Part shown: in pieces, positions 20,542-31,918 of the stretch
Numbering within the stretch: the stretch's first letter is position 1
Layout of the letters: every line of letters begins with the position of its first letter
Assembly (NCBI RefSeq): GCF_027244095.1
Contig: NC_069671.1
Location: 6,865,001-6,929,000 of the forward strand
DNA length: 64,000 nt
Source: Hemicordylus capensis
Lineage: Eukaryota > Chordata > Lepidosauria > Squamata > Cordylidae
Direction: 5' to 3'
Translations under genes and position numbers: made by a program
Notes under the pieces: generated by a model
Database searches by the model: none
What the model was told of the DNA's origin: nothing
What the model saw: the letters and a program-made list of their open reading frames with translations, nothing else

Positions 20542-22440
20542 AGGGAGAGATGAGCATAAATTATGGGAGATAAGTAGAAGTGCGTGGGACCCAAATAAAA
20601 TTGCAATATGGTGAAACACACCAAGATTCAGTGATCATCTGTGGTGCCAGTCCAGGTTTCTTAAATAAAGCTTAGTGAAAATAAAGTGTGGCTCTGTGAG
20701 ATGTCTGAAGCCGCCCTAAGAGGTGTGAACAAGACCACAACTTCCACACAATCTGAATATCCCGGTTGCAAGAGCAGCCTGAATTCAGCATTCTGCCACT
20801 AGATGGCACTGTTGGCCTTTCACAATGATGCCTGGTTATTATTTTTTAATTTTTATTTTCCTCTCTGAAGATTTGGCACAGGCAGATAACTTGGAGATTT
20901 CAGTTCAGTGCTTTGTGTTTGCTGCTGTTATCTCCAGCCCTCCCCCTCGCCTCCCTCCCTCCCTCCCTCCCCTCCCCTCCCCACCCGCTCTTGTAAACCC
21001 TTTGTAAGCCCTCAGGCTGTTTTACAGATAAAATGTGAAAAGGAAGTCGGGGGGGGGGGGGGGGGGAGTCGCAGCCCCTGATCTCTCCAGCGGCTTTCAT
21101 TATCACACCTCTCTAACAACTACAGATTTCGCCCTTCTTTTCAAATTGGATTTTGCCCGATTGCCTGCAAAATAAAGCTGCAGCCTCCCAACTGACAACT
21201 GGACTGACGTGGGCTAATGACAAGCCACAACATGCAGCCCTGTGCATTTGAGATGCGCACAGAGGGCCCAGCATGTCTGCAGGAGAGATCGAAGCAACTC
21301 GCTGTGGTGGAGCTGCAGAATTTGCACGGTGAATGATGGCAGCTTCCGCATTAGAGGGCTGTTGGTGGTTGCCTAGGACAGCACCGGGTTAGGGCTGGTC
21401 CTCCTGTTGCAGCAGGAGTCCAGGCATGACAACAGGGTGTGTTCTTTGCACTTGTGGTGTGGAGACTTTCGGGCACCTTTGGATGAGCGTTGGATGAGCG
21501 TTCCACTACATTTGGATGAGCGTTGCTGCATCTGTGTTAGGAAGTCCCAGATCTCCACCAAAGCTGTCCTTCTGAATTCCCAACTTGCGTTTTGAGAAGC
21601 AGTGGCAATTCGGGAAGTTGCCCTAGGTGGGTCAGGGCCCCCCAAGGTATTTGTGGGGCCTGAAGCGAAGCATAGGATGCTGACTTGCCCCACACCCCTG
21701 ATGGGGGCCAGTCGCCTTTAAAAAAACCCACTCTTGCAAGCTTTGGAAGCAGGGTTGATTTGATTTAAATTTTAAATTTGAGATAATTTAGGGCCTCATA
21801 ATCTGGCCATGTTGTGCTGGCCATGTGGTCTGAATGTACTAAACTAGCTTTCTTTTCCTGCTGCCTTGCAAACATATGTGTAGCTTGCTCTCCATTAGTA
21901 CTTCCAGCCTTCTTTTTAACATTTCCATCTTTCCAGTTTTCACCCACTCATTGAACATCTGGACCGTGGGTTTCTCTCTCTCTCTCACACCCCATGATGA
22001 AGTAGCTTGCAGTTTTATTCCCTTCCAACTTGAATCTAATTTCGTTCCTGCTCTAATGTATAGCTCCTTTAGTCTACAAGGTGTTCTTTCTCCGGTGTGT
22101 TCATCATCTCCCAATTTAGTATAATCTGCAGATTTCATCAGCCTCCTGGCTTTACCCCCTTGTACTGACATGCTTTTTTGAAATAACAGCAGAGAAAGTA
22201 CTGGACCTCTTCATTGCCCTTCCAGGGATGGTAGATGTTGTCATTTAACATTGCCTTGAACTCCCCTCTCCCTGAATCAAAATTTCGTGTATCTACAAAT
22301 ATTATCATTAACAATATATAAATATGTAAGAACAATATCTAAAAATATGATGCTATTTCCTATCTAGATATCACATCATTGTGCGAGATAGCATGAAAAT
22401 TAGGTGTGTGGTTGTCATGTGTGACTTGCATGCATGTCTC
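20542..22440. other. Intergenic, low-complexity patches only
   Basis: A CCCT-rich run at about 20936-20985 and a G run at about 21048-21066 are simple sequence. Short repeats of TTTGGATGAGCGTT lie at 21475-21530. No gene recognised. Confidence 0.45.
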
Positions 22441-22449
22441 TTTCATTCC

Positions 22450-22485
<36 letters not shown>

Positions 22486-22965
22486 GAGAAGGATTGTATG
22501 TTGAGGTGGGGAGCCATGGGTTATCACAGCTTCCCATTATATGTGTGTGTGTTGAGGAGCTGTGTATATTTGGAAGCAATGGGGAATGTGTGTTGGGGAG
22601 CCATGGGTAATCACAGTTCCCCATTATCTATATATGTGTGTGCGTTTGTTGAGAAGCTGTGTGTGTTTAGAAGCTATGGGGATTGTGTGTTGATGTGGGG
22701 AGTAATGGGTAATTGCAGCTTCCCATTATGTGTATGTGTGGAGGAGCTGTGTATATTTGGAAGCAATGGGGAATGTGTGTTGAGGAGCCACAGGTAATAA
22801 CAGTTTCCCAGTGTGTGTGTGTGTGTGTTTAGAAGCTGTGGGGAGCCATGAGCAATTGCAGTTTCCCATTATGTGTGTGTGTTGAGGAGTTGTGCATATT
22901 AGGAAGCTATGGTGAATGTGTTGGGGAGTCATGGGTAATTGTAGCTTCACATTATATATGCATGC
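22450..22965 (+). repeat. (GT)n microsatellite and GT-rich minisatellite
   Basis: Pure GT run at 22451-22484, then about six irregular units (57-101 bp apart) each with GGGGAGCCATGGGTAAT, TTCCCATTAT, GTGTGTGT and GGAGCTGTGTATATT. The long open frame across it is a repeat artefact. Confidence 0.85.
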
Positions 22966-23720
22966 AATGAGATAGATGTTCCACCATCATTTCATGTGCC
23001 ACGTGATAGCTACATGTAGTAGCTGTCATGCCTTTTCCCACGTGGAAGTGCTTATCCTTTGACAAAAAAACATCATTTGAAGCAGTCCCCAACATAAGCG
23101 TTTTTGGAGGACACTTCAATATTTCTTTGAAAAAAATAAACCAACCAGGGATAGATTAATGGAACAAGGCACAGCAGCAGATACCCCTACTTTTCTGGCA
23201 CCCTCGGTGTGTGCCCACTGGTCTCCTTTTGACCCAGAGAAACGATCCGGGACTGGAGACGAGCAGTTGCGATCAAGAAATTGTTATGAATGAAGGAGCG
23301 GAAGGAGGGCAACTCATTAAAACCTCACACAAACACAGTTGCCTGCTGCTACACTAATGAAGCTAATTTGCAGAGAAGAGTTCCCAAAGATACAAACATC
23401 AGGGCAGCTGCTGGAGTCTTCTGAGGTCTTCTTCTGCTGACCTGGCAAAGAAGGGTGCCAAGTGCCACTCGCCTTACGCGCACCCTCCCTCCCTCCTTTC
23501 TTTCTTTCTTTTTTAAAGTGGGGGACAGGAAGGCATCTTGCTGCCAGACTGGTGTTTCAAAAATCTGCCGCCTGAAGCAACCAATGCACCTTGCCTCATG
23601 GAAGGACCGCCCCGGGAAGCATCAGGTGGGCAAACATGAACCTGGTGAGGAGGAGAGCCATCCCCGCTTGGACCTTGTTTTGTGTCTGCTTCTCTTGTGT
23701 AAACACAAAGCACCTTATAT
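22966..23720. other. Intergenic with a dispersed repeat
   Basis: About 23517-23620 (CATCTTGCTGCC, AAATCTGCCGCCTGAAGCAA) is related to about 27975-28090 (CATTTTGCTGCCCTCC, AATCTGCCGCCTGAGGTCAC). Family unknown to me. Confidence 0.45.
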
Positions 23721-23721
23721 A

Positions 23722-23922
23722 GATTAGCCGGGGGAGAGCAACTGGCCCTATCCATCCCCAGCGCAGCATCCCTCCAGTGGCTGCTGCTGGGGTCTATCTT
23801 ACGTTTCTTTTTTTAATATTGTGAGCACTTAGCAGACAGGGAGCCATTCTATTTATTTATTTATATCTGTGTACACCGCTTTGGGAACTTTGCAGTATAT
23901 AAATATTTGTTGTATTTGTAGA
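23722..23922 (+). repeat. L2-like LINE tail
   Basis: AGCATCCCTCCAGTGGCTGC, ACAGGGAGCCATTCTATTTA, TGTACACCGCTTTGGGAACT, TATATAAATATTTG. Confidence 0.75.
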
Positions 23923-24788
23923 TTTAACTCTGAAATGTATTACCATATTTACCTGAATCCAAGAGTAGGTTTCCCCCAAGTTTTATGACGTTAGAAATGG
24001 GGTTGGGGGTCATCGTCTTAAATTCAGAGCCCTCTTAACCTCTACTTTTCTGTGGGTTGTCTCTGAATTAGTTTTCTGTTCAGGTAAATACGGTAAGTAC
24101 CAACCCCATTTAATTCCTCTCCTTCCCCCCGCCTCCTTTCCTTTTGATTCCACCCACACACACTCCCTATAGGAACCACAGTGGGGCAAACTTCTAAATT
24201 ACAAAACTGGTGATCAAATGGGATGCAACAGACCTTTGCCCAGTGGCAGCAACTAACTGATCCTATTGGGAAAGAAGGTTGCATGCCTGAATCCTGATTT
24301 GGGCCAGTTCCGGTGAGGATGTTATGGAGCGTAGAGAATTATAGCACCTTGCCTTTATATGTGGTGCTTCTGAATCCTTGGCACTGAAGTCAGACATCTG
24401 CTCATGACACAGAGAGCACACTCAACTGTGCTTTGTAAGAGGACTCTTTTATAAGAGGACTCAAGTTCTTAGGACTGCTTTGCACCAGGTGCCCTCTTAT
24501 AAAGCAGAATTCCGTTCAGTCTCCATGGCGTGAGCAAATTACTCACATGACTGAAAGTTCCCACCTGAGGGGAAAAACCACTCCTGACTGTAAAGAAGTA
24601 GCATGTCAAGAAAAAAGCAAGGCTAGAGCCCTACGTCCGAATACCCAATTATCTATTGGCAGGTTGGTTTTTTAAAAATTATATATGTATATATGGAGGA
24701 ATGTTCCCTTATGTTAGCCCTTACCTGCACTGAAGTGGTTCAGCCCAGCACAAATTTACCATCTCACCGATTAGGAGGATCCTATACA
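23923..24788. other. Intergenic, nothing recognised
   Basis: Non-coding, no clear repeat family. Confidence 0.4.
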
Positions 24789-24789
24789 G

Positions 24790-24921
24790 CAGGCCTGCTC
24801 AACTTAGGGCCCCCCCAGCTGTTTTTGAACTACAACTCCCATAATCCCCAGTGGCCTATAGCCAGGGATTGTGGGAGTTGTAGGCCAACATCTGCAGGAG
24901 GGCCCAAGTTGAGCAGCCTTG
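24790..24921. mobile_element. Palindromic hAT-like MITE
   Basis: Ends CAGGCCTGCTCAACTTAGGG and CCCAAGTTGAGCAGCCTTG, with ACTACAACTCCCATAATCCC inside. Confidence 0.8.
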
Positions 24922-24959
24922 CTATGCCCCTTGCCTTGAGCCCGATTCACTATAAATAT

Positions 24960-25985
24960 GGGAAACATAAATAACAAGATAAATAACTATAAACAAAAAT
25001 ATATATGAAAGTATAAACAATAATAATGCAAAAACTATATTAAAGCTGTACATAAACATTGATGAGTATTCCAGTATCCAAAGAATAAAAGTCCATAATT
25101 AGGTGGAAAAATCCATCCGTTGTTGTTGGAGAGTTGAAAGCAGTGAAGCCCCTCACAAATATGCCAAGAACAGATGAAGGTGAACTCTTGGAGATGCAAT
25201 GATGTAAAAGGAGAAGCTGAACTTTTTGCATGGACCCAGTGGAATGAATTCCTTCAGTGATTCACCCCATCTAGAGTATTAGTCTTGTAAAAATCTTCAT
25301 GGGTCTCCCATATGTTAGATAAATAATAAACTTTACTCCTTATTCTAAGGTTTTAGCAAGTAAAACTCAGATAGGCATGTTCAAATATTGCCAGGGTGTA
25401 ATCAGAATAGTCCTTGAAAAGCTGTCTAGATATCAGCTATTTTTGCATGTGCTTCATCACAAAGGACTATAAAGATAAAACACATATAAATAACACCATA
25501 ATGTCTGTTTAACAATATACATACAAACACTCCATGCTGAGGCTTCATGAAAATATATCTTACCTATAGGTAAATGTAGGACTTTCTTCAAAGACTTAAG
25601 CTTTATCTCTGTTGCATACCTACTGAAAATACTCCATACATATACCTTATGCAATTACCCATAAGGCTTGATAATGCATCGTCATTCTGACTCTAATGCA
25701 TACTAGATGGATGCTAATAAGTAAGTAAACTTACCCACAAGCAAAGTTACTTGCTAAAGAAAACCAAGTTCATACAAACATTAAACTTTCAGGTACAATA
25801 TCAAGTTCAAATGCTGCTTTACACCCAATAGAGCTAGCTCTCATTATCCATGTAACACCAGACATCACTAAAAAGGTAAATTTACTTGCAAGGAGGAATA
25901 TTTCTCCTCCCAAGGCTACAATACATGTAATAAAACAAACAAGCAAAACCAGATGGTTTGGGTGAAGATTAAACTTCACATTCTT
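24960..25985 (-). repeat. AT-rich block, possible Penelope-like element remnant
   Basis: Minus-strand text TTTGTGATGAAGCACATGCA followed by ATAGCTGATATCTAGACAGC recalls the GATGAAG...motif near the ends of some Penelope-like elements. No recognisable protein. Family is a guess; borders approximate. Confidence 0.25.
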
Positions 25986-26009
25986 ATCATCCATTCCCAG
26001 CGTGATAAG

Positions 26010-26262
26010 CCTGTCTCATTCAGACATAATGCTGTATGAATGTACAGGTGTCTGTATACTCGTAAGTGTGTTTGTGTGAATGAGTGTACATTTTAAAAGT
26101 GAACCTGGATACAGGCCCTTCAAATGTGTGGCACAGATAGGAAGCGTACTTCTGTACCTGCGTGTAACATAACCCATCACTGACTGCACCTGTGGAACAA
26201 ATCTGTACCTGTGTACACTGTACACTCATCGTTTGAGTGGTGAACATAACGTGTGAATGGGC
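26010..26262 (-). repeat. Dispersed element, copy 1 (inverse of 43030)
   Basis: Reversed, it reads CCATTCACACGTTATGTTCA, then CAGGTACAG..., TTCCTATCTGTGCC..., ATCCAGGTTCACTTTTAAAA, ending ATGTCTGAATGAGACAGG. Copy 2 at 43030 shares the order of blocks. Probably a DNA-transposon derivative. Confidence 0.6.
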
Positions 26263-27320
26263 CTAAGGAGTAACTCAGTGGGACTTGTTTCTGAAGTCAT
26301 GCATAGGATTGTGCCCAGAATATGTGGAGACATCCCCACTTTCAACTCCATTTCCAGAAGCTTTCCCAGACAGCAAGCTTTACCATGGGTTTTCTGCGAG
26401 GCTTTACTGCGAGTTCAAAGTTGCAAAAAACCCCACAAAAAAACCTGATGCAAAAAGTGGATTATTTACCCAGATATAAATCTAGCCACACTCTAATGTA
26501 AATCTAATAAAAACCTGACTTGTGTGTGAAGTGCTCCCTGGTAGCTCGTAGGGACTTTGGGGTCAATTTGGCCCACATGTGAACGCACCCCCTCCATTCT
26601 GGAAGAGATGCGAGCTGAAATCCGGGTGCGAAAAAGCCCCCTCCCCTCCCCGGCTTCCCATCTGGCTGTGGATTCTGCAGGAAAGCAACAGCTCCATCCG
26701 AACATCTTTGCACCGCCTCATCCATCACTGCTCTGATAAAGGGAGGGAGGAATTACTGGAGGAATCTGAGACTGGTTTGATAACAAAACAAACAAGAGAT
26801 GAAAGATAAGGTAGTCTCTTCTTGGTGCATAATTACCTTAAATGAAGGTCTGGGGTGTGTGTGTATGTTTTGATGTACTAAATAGCTCCGGCGTGAACAC
26901 CCCAGCGGATGCTAAAACAAATATAATTCCCAATGATGCCATGCCAAGATGATAGTGATTGTCAGGGGGGAGTAAAGGGAGGGGGTGAGTGCGCTCTCCC
27001 GTTATTCATTGTGGCAGGCAGCAAACCTGTCTCTGCAGCCGGCTTCTCTGTCAACACAAATTTAAAAATCTCATCCAATGACGCTCCTAGGCAGGCTGAC
27101 GACTTTCTCAAAGTCACCTTCCCCGCTCTGTAAATGACGTGCCTGTCTCTTCGCCACTTAGAAGGAGACGGAAGAGGTTCTATCAGGAGAAGGCCCGATC
27201 CCACAAAACGGCTTGCTGCTGTGGGGGATGCAAGCAGCAAAAGGTGTGGGCATCACCCAAGTCCTGTTGTGGACCTGAGCAATTTAAAGCACCCCAGTCC
27301 TTGGACTTCGACGGCTGACC
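26263..27320. other. Intergenic, mostly unique
   Basis: Start (26263-26318) matches a dispersed squamate repeat (AGTGGGACTTGTTTCTGA, GCATAGGATTGTGCCC). Otherwise nothing recognised. Confidence 0.4.
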
Positions 27321-27795
27321 TCTGACATAGGAACATAGGGAGCTGCCTTGTACCACGTCAGACCACTGGTCCATCTACCTCAGTACTTTCTACACCAGGG
27401 CTACTCAACATCGGCCCTCCGGCAGATGTTGGCCTACAATTCCCATAATCCCCCCATTATTGGCCACTGTGGCTGGGGATTATGGGAGTTGTAGTTCAAA
27501 AACAGCTGGTGGGGGGGCTAAGTTGAGCAGGCCTGGTGTACATTGACTGGCAGCGGCTTTCCCAAGATTTCAGGCAGGAGATGCTACCTGGAGATATACC
27601 TGCCAGGGATTGAACCTGGGATCTTCTGCATGCAAGCAGATGCTCTGCCAATAATCTATGGCTCTGTCCCCTAAGGGGGATATCTTACTGTAGGCGGTGC
27701 TCACATATAGTCACCCATTCAAATTCAAACCAGGGCAGACCTTGCTTAGCAAAAGGCGGGCACCATTCATGCTTGCTACAGCAAGACCAGCACGC
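27321..27795 (-). mobile_element. Composite SINE: 5S-like head, tRNA-Ala-like unit, private tail
   Basis: Element sense is minus. The 5S-like head is at the right (reversed GTCACCCATTCAAATTCAAA and CAGACCTTGCTTAGCA), the tRNA-Ala-like unit in the middle (reversed AGGGATTGAACCTGGGATCT, TGCATGCAAGCAGATGCTCT), and the tail at the left (reversed AGGGAGCTGCCTTGTACC). A MITE (27396-27535) interrupts the tail. Confidence 0.8.
27396..27535. mobile_element. Palindromic hAT-like MITE inside a SINE
   Basis: Ends CAGGGCTACTCAACATCGGC and AGTTGAGCAGGCCTG. The SINE text is interrupted in mid-tail (CTACAC / TGTACATTGACTGG). Confidence 0.8.
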
Positions 27796-28884
27796 CCCCT
27801 ATAGACCAGTTCTCCTCCCATGATGCATCTATAGGTCATGACACGTAATGAACCAAAGAAACACTGCCTCCCAACCTCATTTCAAAAGCAGGCCTTACAG
27901 TGCCCAGAGTGAGAAAGGAGGCATCCCTAGCAAAGCTCACAAGGGTCAGATCATTCCTGAAGGACTCCTCTGAAAGCATCAGCAGGAGGCATTTTGCTGC
28001 CCTCCTTGCAGCCCAATAATCTGCCGCCTGAGGTCACTGTCTCCCCTTGCCGCATTATGAATGTGCCATCCCTCGATGGCCCCTTCCTGGGTTTTTTTGC
28101 AGGAGAGGAGAAAAGAAAAGAAAATGCCCTCTTGGAAGCATTTTCTGATCTAATTCTGCCTGCTCTGGGTATCCCTGTCGCTTGCTCCAAGTGGTGTGTG
28201 TGGAAATGGGGAGCCACATGAATGTGTTTTCTGAGATTAACTAATGGAGAACGACACGGGAACGAAGGGCATTACAAAAAAACACAAAAACCCACCACCA
28301 GATTGAGAAGTCTTCTGGGGCCTTGTGAATCCTCAGGAGGGGCTATTAGTCCGTGATAACCACACCTTTGAAATTGCTTTATTGCTTTAATAATGTGGCC
28401 GTGAAAGGAACGCGGAGTGTGCGGTGGAGAAGGGGACATGCCCCATTTATTATTGATGCTGGTAAAAGATGAAAGTTGGCAATTAGAGCTTTTTAAAAGC
28501 ACGGGTTCAGCAGAACTGCCTGCCTCGTACTTACTACGTTTGAAAGGGTATCTGTCTTCGCCCCTGAACGTGCCGACCCTCTGAGCTGTCAGGACGCACC
28601 AGCCAGCGTGCCTGGAATGGAACGCACCTCCTGCGTGGCAATCGGCGAAGTCGCCAGCTGGTGCGAGCTCCACTGCGGGATACGTGTGCGCCTTCGCTGC
28701 AGGGAGCATCTTGTTCTGCTCCATGAATTGCCCGGACATTCCCCCCCCCACTGTGCTTGAGTGCTGCACTGTCAAGCGGTGGCACATTTGCCGCGGATGG
28801 CAGCACCGCAGGGCCTCTTGTCCTCCCAACGCAGACGCCGCCGAGAGCAGCCCTTGCTCAGCGGCAGAGCACGCGCTTTGCATG
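27796..28884. other. Intergenic; one dispersed repeat, then unique DNA
   Basis: About 27975-28090 is the repeat also seen at 23517. The stretch 28340-28500 is unique-looking and non-coding. Confidence 0.4.
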
Positions 28885-28945
28885 TCGGAACACAGGAAGC
28901 TGCCTTCCACTGAGCCAGACCATCGGCCCATCTCGCTCCGTGGCG
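28838..28945. repeat. SINE fragments: tRNA-Ala-like piece and reversed tail
   Basis: GCTCAGCGGCAGAGCACGCG then CTTTGCATG (plus) looks like a tRNA-Ala (TGC) arm; next to it GGAAGCTGCCTTCCACTGAG is the reversed SINE tail. Not a functional tRNA: the 3' half is missing. Confidence 0.5.
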
Positions 28946-28995
28946 CTGAGATCGGGTGGGGCTGCATTTTTAAACGGCCCCCTATATTATGATTA

Positions 28996-29437
28996 TCTCT
29001 TGTTTACACAGTCAGACAGGTGTTATTGTTATTGACTGGTTTGTTTTCTCCAGACATCGAGTCCTTCCCAAGGACCTGGGATGGCTGGATTTTATTGTCA
29101 GTTGTTATAGATATCGTCGCAGAATATAGGCTGTTCCCAGTAAAGCTGCTTTTTGTAATTGGCTGGTGGTGATTTCTGTGGCCCCTCTGGTGTTGAGGTG
29201 CTGTTCAAGGTCTTTTGGAAGTGCACCCAGGGCGCCAATTACCACTGGGATTATTTGGGTCTTCTTCTGCCACAGCCTTTCAATTTCAATTTGTAGATCT
29301 TTGTATTTTGTGGTTTTTTCTATTTCTTTTTCTTCTATTCTGCTTTCCCCTGGTATTGCTATGTCGATTATTTTAACTTGTTTTTCTTTCTTCTCGACTA
29401 CAGTGATATCTGGTGTATTGTGTGGCAGATGTTTTTT
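28996..29437 (-). mobile_element. R4-clade LINE 3' end, 5'-truncated
   Basis: The minus-strand open frame encodes the end of the restriction-like endonuclease domain: KIIDIAIPGESRIEEKEIEK, KYKDLQIEIERLW, PVVIGALGALPKDLEQHL, ending ILRRYL. The 3' end CTGACTGTGTAAACAAGAG is followed by ATAATCATAATA. The 5' edge meets (ATC)n. Confidence 0.85.
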
Positions 29438-29459
29438 ATCATCATCATCATCATCATCA
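29438..29459 (+). repeat. (ATC)n microsatellite at an R4 junction
   Basis: About seven ATC units between R4 and the L2-like tail. Confidence 0.9.
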
Positions 29460-29745
29460 ATTTGATTTCTATACCACCCTTCCAAAAATGGCTCAGGTAA
29501 ATAAATAAATAAATTACACAGAGAAATAAATAAATAAATAGATAGATAGATAAATAAATAAATAAATAAAATGGCTCCCTGTCCCCAACGGGCTCACAAT
29601 CTCAAAAGAAACATATGATAGACACCAGCAACAACCACTGGAGGGATGCTGTGCTGGGGGTGGAGAGGGCCAGTTACTCTCCCCCTGCTAAATAAAGAGA
29701 ATCACCACGTTAAAAGGTGCCTCTTTGCCCAGTTAGCAGGGAGTT
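29460..29745 (-). repeat. L2-like LINE tail
   Basis: Reversed tail TTTCTATACCACCCTTCCAA, CCCTGTCCCCAACGGGCTCA, CCACTGGAGGGATGCTGTGC; AAAT/GATA simple repeats (29500-29570) are expanded within it. Confidence 0.8.
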
Positions 29746-30237
29746 AGCAGGGTATTGCAAAAGCAAAATTGTCTGCAAGTAGAAAACTGGCGTACCAGGG
29801 AGAGAGCTGGACAGAACCTTTCTCTTTAGTGTGCTGGATTTCTACCGGCAGGGAGGATTTTCTTTGTTTTTAAAAACATGTCGGGAATGTGTACTTGAGC
29901 ATGCAGACGGCACAATCCACACTCTTGTTCCTTCTGGTGGACTTGTGGACTGGGCTGTACCACGGTGGACCGGAAGCAACCCCATGACTCGGTGTTTGGG
30001 CTCAGCTTTCAACACCTCAATTATTACATTGAGATTAATTATTTAAAATATTGATGACAGCGTGGGGGCAGAGGGGAGGGGAAAGAGGGTTGATGTCCGC
30101 TGAGGGGCAGGGTCAGCGAGATGGGCAGGGGACATCTGGCCTCAAGCAGCCCAATTGTCCTGAGCCATTGCCTCTCATCAGTGGGACAGGTGAAGAGCTC
30201 TCCATGGGTCCCGCGGCTGCCGCCAGACACTAGTAGT
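29746..30237. other. Intergenic, nothing recognised
   Basis: Small open frames only; no family match. Confidence 0.4.
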
Positions 30238-30500
30238 CCTTACTGATATTTATATACCCCTTTCCAACTGAGGTTTCCAAAACGGTTTACACAGAAAAAT
30301 AAACAGAAAGCACAGCAAATGAAATGGCCCCCTGTCCCCAAAGGGGTCACAATCTAAAAAGAAACATGGACACCAGCAACAGCCCCTGGAGGGATGCTGT
30401 GTTGGGGCTGGATTGGGCCTGTTGCTCCCCGCCCCCCTGCTGAATGTAAGAGAGCCACCACTTTGAAAGGTGCCTCTTTGCTCAGTGAGCGAGGATTAGC
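30238..30500 (-). repeat. L2-like LINE tail
   Basis: Reversed: GTTTACACAGAAAAATAAAC, CCCTGTCCCCAAAGGGGTCA, CCTGGAGGGATGCTGTG. Confidence 0.75.
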
Positions 30501-30879
30501 ATTCCTTTCTGCGGGCCAGCAAAAGTCCACACAGGCTGGATCAGGCCCCTGGGCCTAAACGTTGTACAGACCTGATGTAGATGAGATCCATTCTGAGCCG
30601 GACCTTCTGCCCGTCAGAGCAGAAGGAGGGCTCTGCTGTTCTCCAGCTCTTTGTGTCTCTGCCAGAGCGTCACGTGCACATATGTACATTTGCTTGCTTT
30701 AATCCAGCCTTTAAACCTTGTCTTAATACAGAATTTGACTTTGCATTTACAAGGCAAAAAGCTATGCACACAATGGGCAAGGGACAGAGATGTAAACGAG
30801 GCCCGAGTTTTGTACAGAGACAGACACAGTGGAGGCGTCGGAGCGATGTATCTTGGCATGGTGACATACTTCTAGATTA

Positions 30880-31472
30880 TTTTTATTTAAAATATTTATA
30901 TATTGCTTTGGGGGGAAAAAAACCACTCCTCAAAGCAGTTTATTCTGCAAAGGGAATGAGAAGATGGTCGAATGAAATAAAGGATCAGTAAAAGCTGAGG
31001 GGGTTCCAACGACAATGTGGAAGCCGCTGATTGGGAAATTCCCCCCCCACACACACACACATCCATCGGCTGCTTTCCTGTTGTTAATGAGAAGATGGTT
31101 CCCTGTCCCAAAGGGTCTTGCAGCTTAAAAGAAAGCACAAGAGACATTAGCAACAGCCACTGGAGGGGTGTTATGCTCGGGCTGAATAGGGATAGTTGCT
31201 AAATATAAGGCAGTTGTGGCGCAGCAGGGAAATGCATCACTAACAAGCAGAAGGTTGCTGGTTCAAATCCCCACTGGCACTATATTGGGCAGCAGCGATA
31301 TAAGAAGATGCTGAAAGGCATCATCTCATACTGTGCAGGAGGAGGCAATGGTCAACCCCTCCTCTATTCTACCAAAGACAACCACAGGGCTCTGTGGTCG
31401 CCAGGAGTCGGAATCGACTCAACGGCACACTTTACCTTTAAAAGATGCCTCTTTACCTCATTAGCAGGGGGT
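30880..31472 (-). repeat. L2-like LINE tail split by a SINE
   Basis: Reversed tail pieces at 31090-31205 (TTCCCTGTCCCAAAGGGTCT, CACTGGAGGGGTGTTATGC) and 31440-31472 (AAGATGCCTCTTTACCTC) flank the SINE at 31210. The left part, 30880-31060, is more diverged. Confidence 0.65.
31210..31437 (+). mobile_element. Sauria-type SINE
   Basis: TGTGGCGCAGCAGGGAAATG, GGTTCAAATCCCC, TGCTGAAAGGCATCATCTCA, CGCCAGGAGTCGGAATCGAC. Inserted into an L2-like tail. Confidence 0.92.
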
Positions 31473-31519
31473 GTGATTGTGTGAATGCCCCCCCCGGTCA
31501 TAGTTAGATGACCTTAGGG

Positions 31520-31657
31520 CAGTGGTTCCCAACCTGAGTTCCTCCATATGTTGCTGAACTACAACTCCGAGCATCCTCAGCTACAATTTATTATGGCGGG
31601 GGATGCTGGGAGTTGTAGTTCAGCGACATCTGGAGGAATCCAGGTGGGAACCCACTG
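31520..31657. mobile_element. Palindromic hAT-like MITE with perfect 8-bp duplication
   Basis: Ends CAGTGGTTCCCAACCTGAGT and GGTGGGAACCCACTG, flanked on both sides by CCTTAGGG (31512-31519, 31658-31665). The clearest evidence that this family moves with hAT-type 8-bp duplications. Confidence 0.92.
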
Positions 31658-31666
31658 CCTTAGGGG

Positions 31667-31868
31667 GTAACATAGGAAGCTGCCTTATTCTGAGTCGGAT
31701 CATTGATCCATCCAGCTCAGTATTGTCCACACTGACTGGCAGCCGCTCTCCAAGGCTCCAGGTAGATGTCTTCCCCAACCCTACCTGGAGATGCTGTCAG
31801 GGACTGAAGCAAGCATCTTCTGTGGGCAAAGCAGACGCTCTTCCACTAAGCTGCAGCCCCATCCCCAA
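31667..31868 (-). mobile_element. tRNA-Ala-derived SINE
   Basis: Reversed: tail ATAGGAAGCTGCCTTATTCT at left, body GAGATGCTGTCAGGGACTGA, tRNA-like GGGCAAAGCAGACGCTCTTC and CACTAAGCTGCAGCCCC at right. The 5S-like head is not visible. Confidence 0.75.
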
Positions 31869-31918
31869 AGGAACGGACATGAACTGAAAGCTGTGGGGAA
31901 CTCCACATGCTCCAGTTT

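Noticed and set aside
22381-22797. 138-aa open frame rich in CVCVCV and repeated VCVL/WGAMG motifs
   Set aside because: It is a translation of the GT-rich minisatellite.
24960-25985. Firm call of a Penelope-like element
   Set aside because: Only a short motif resemblance and no protein evidence; kept as a low-confidence repeat.
28838-28880. Possible tRNA-Ala gene
   Set aside because: Only a D-arm/anticodon-like piece is present, beside a reversed SINE tail; no T-arm or acceptor pairing.
29105-29485. 126-aa frame as a novel host protein
   Set aside because: It is the endonuclease end of an R4-clade LINE; the leading poly-Asp comes from the ATC microsatellite.
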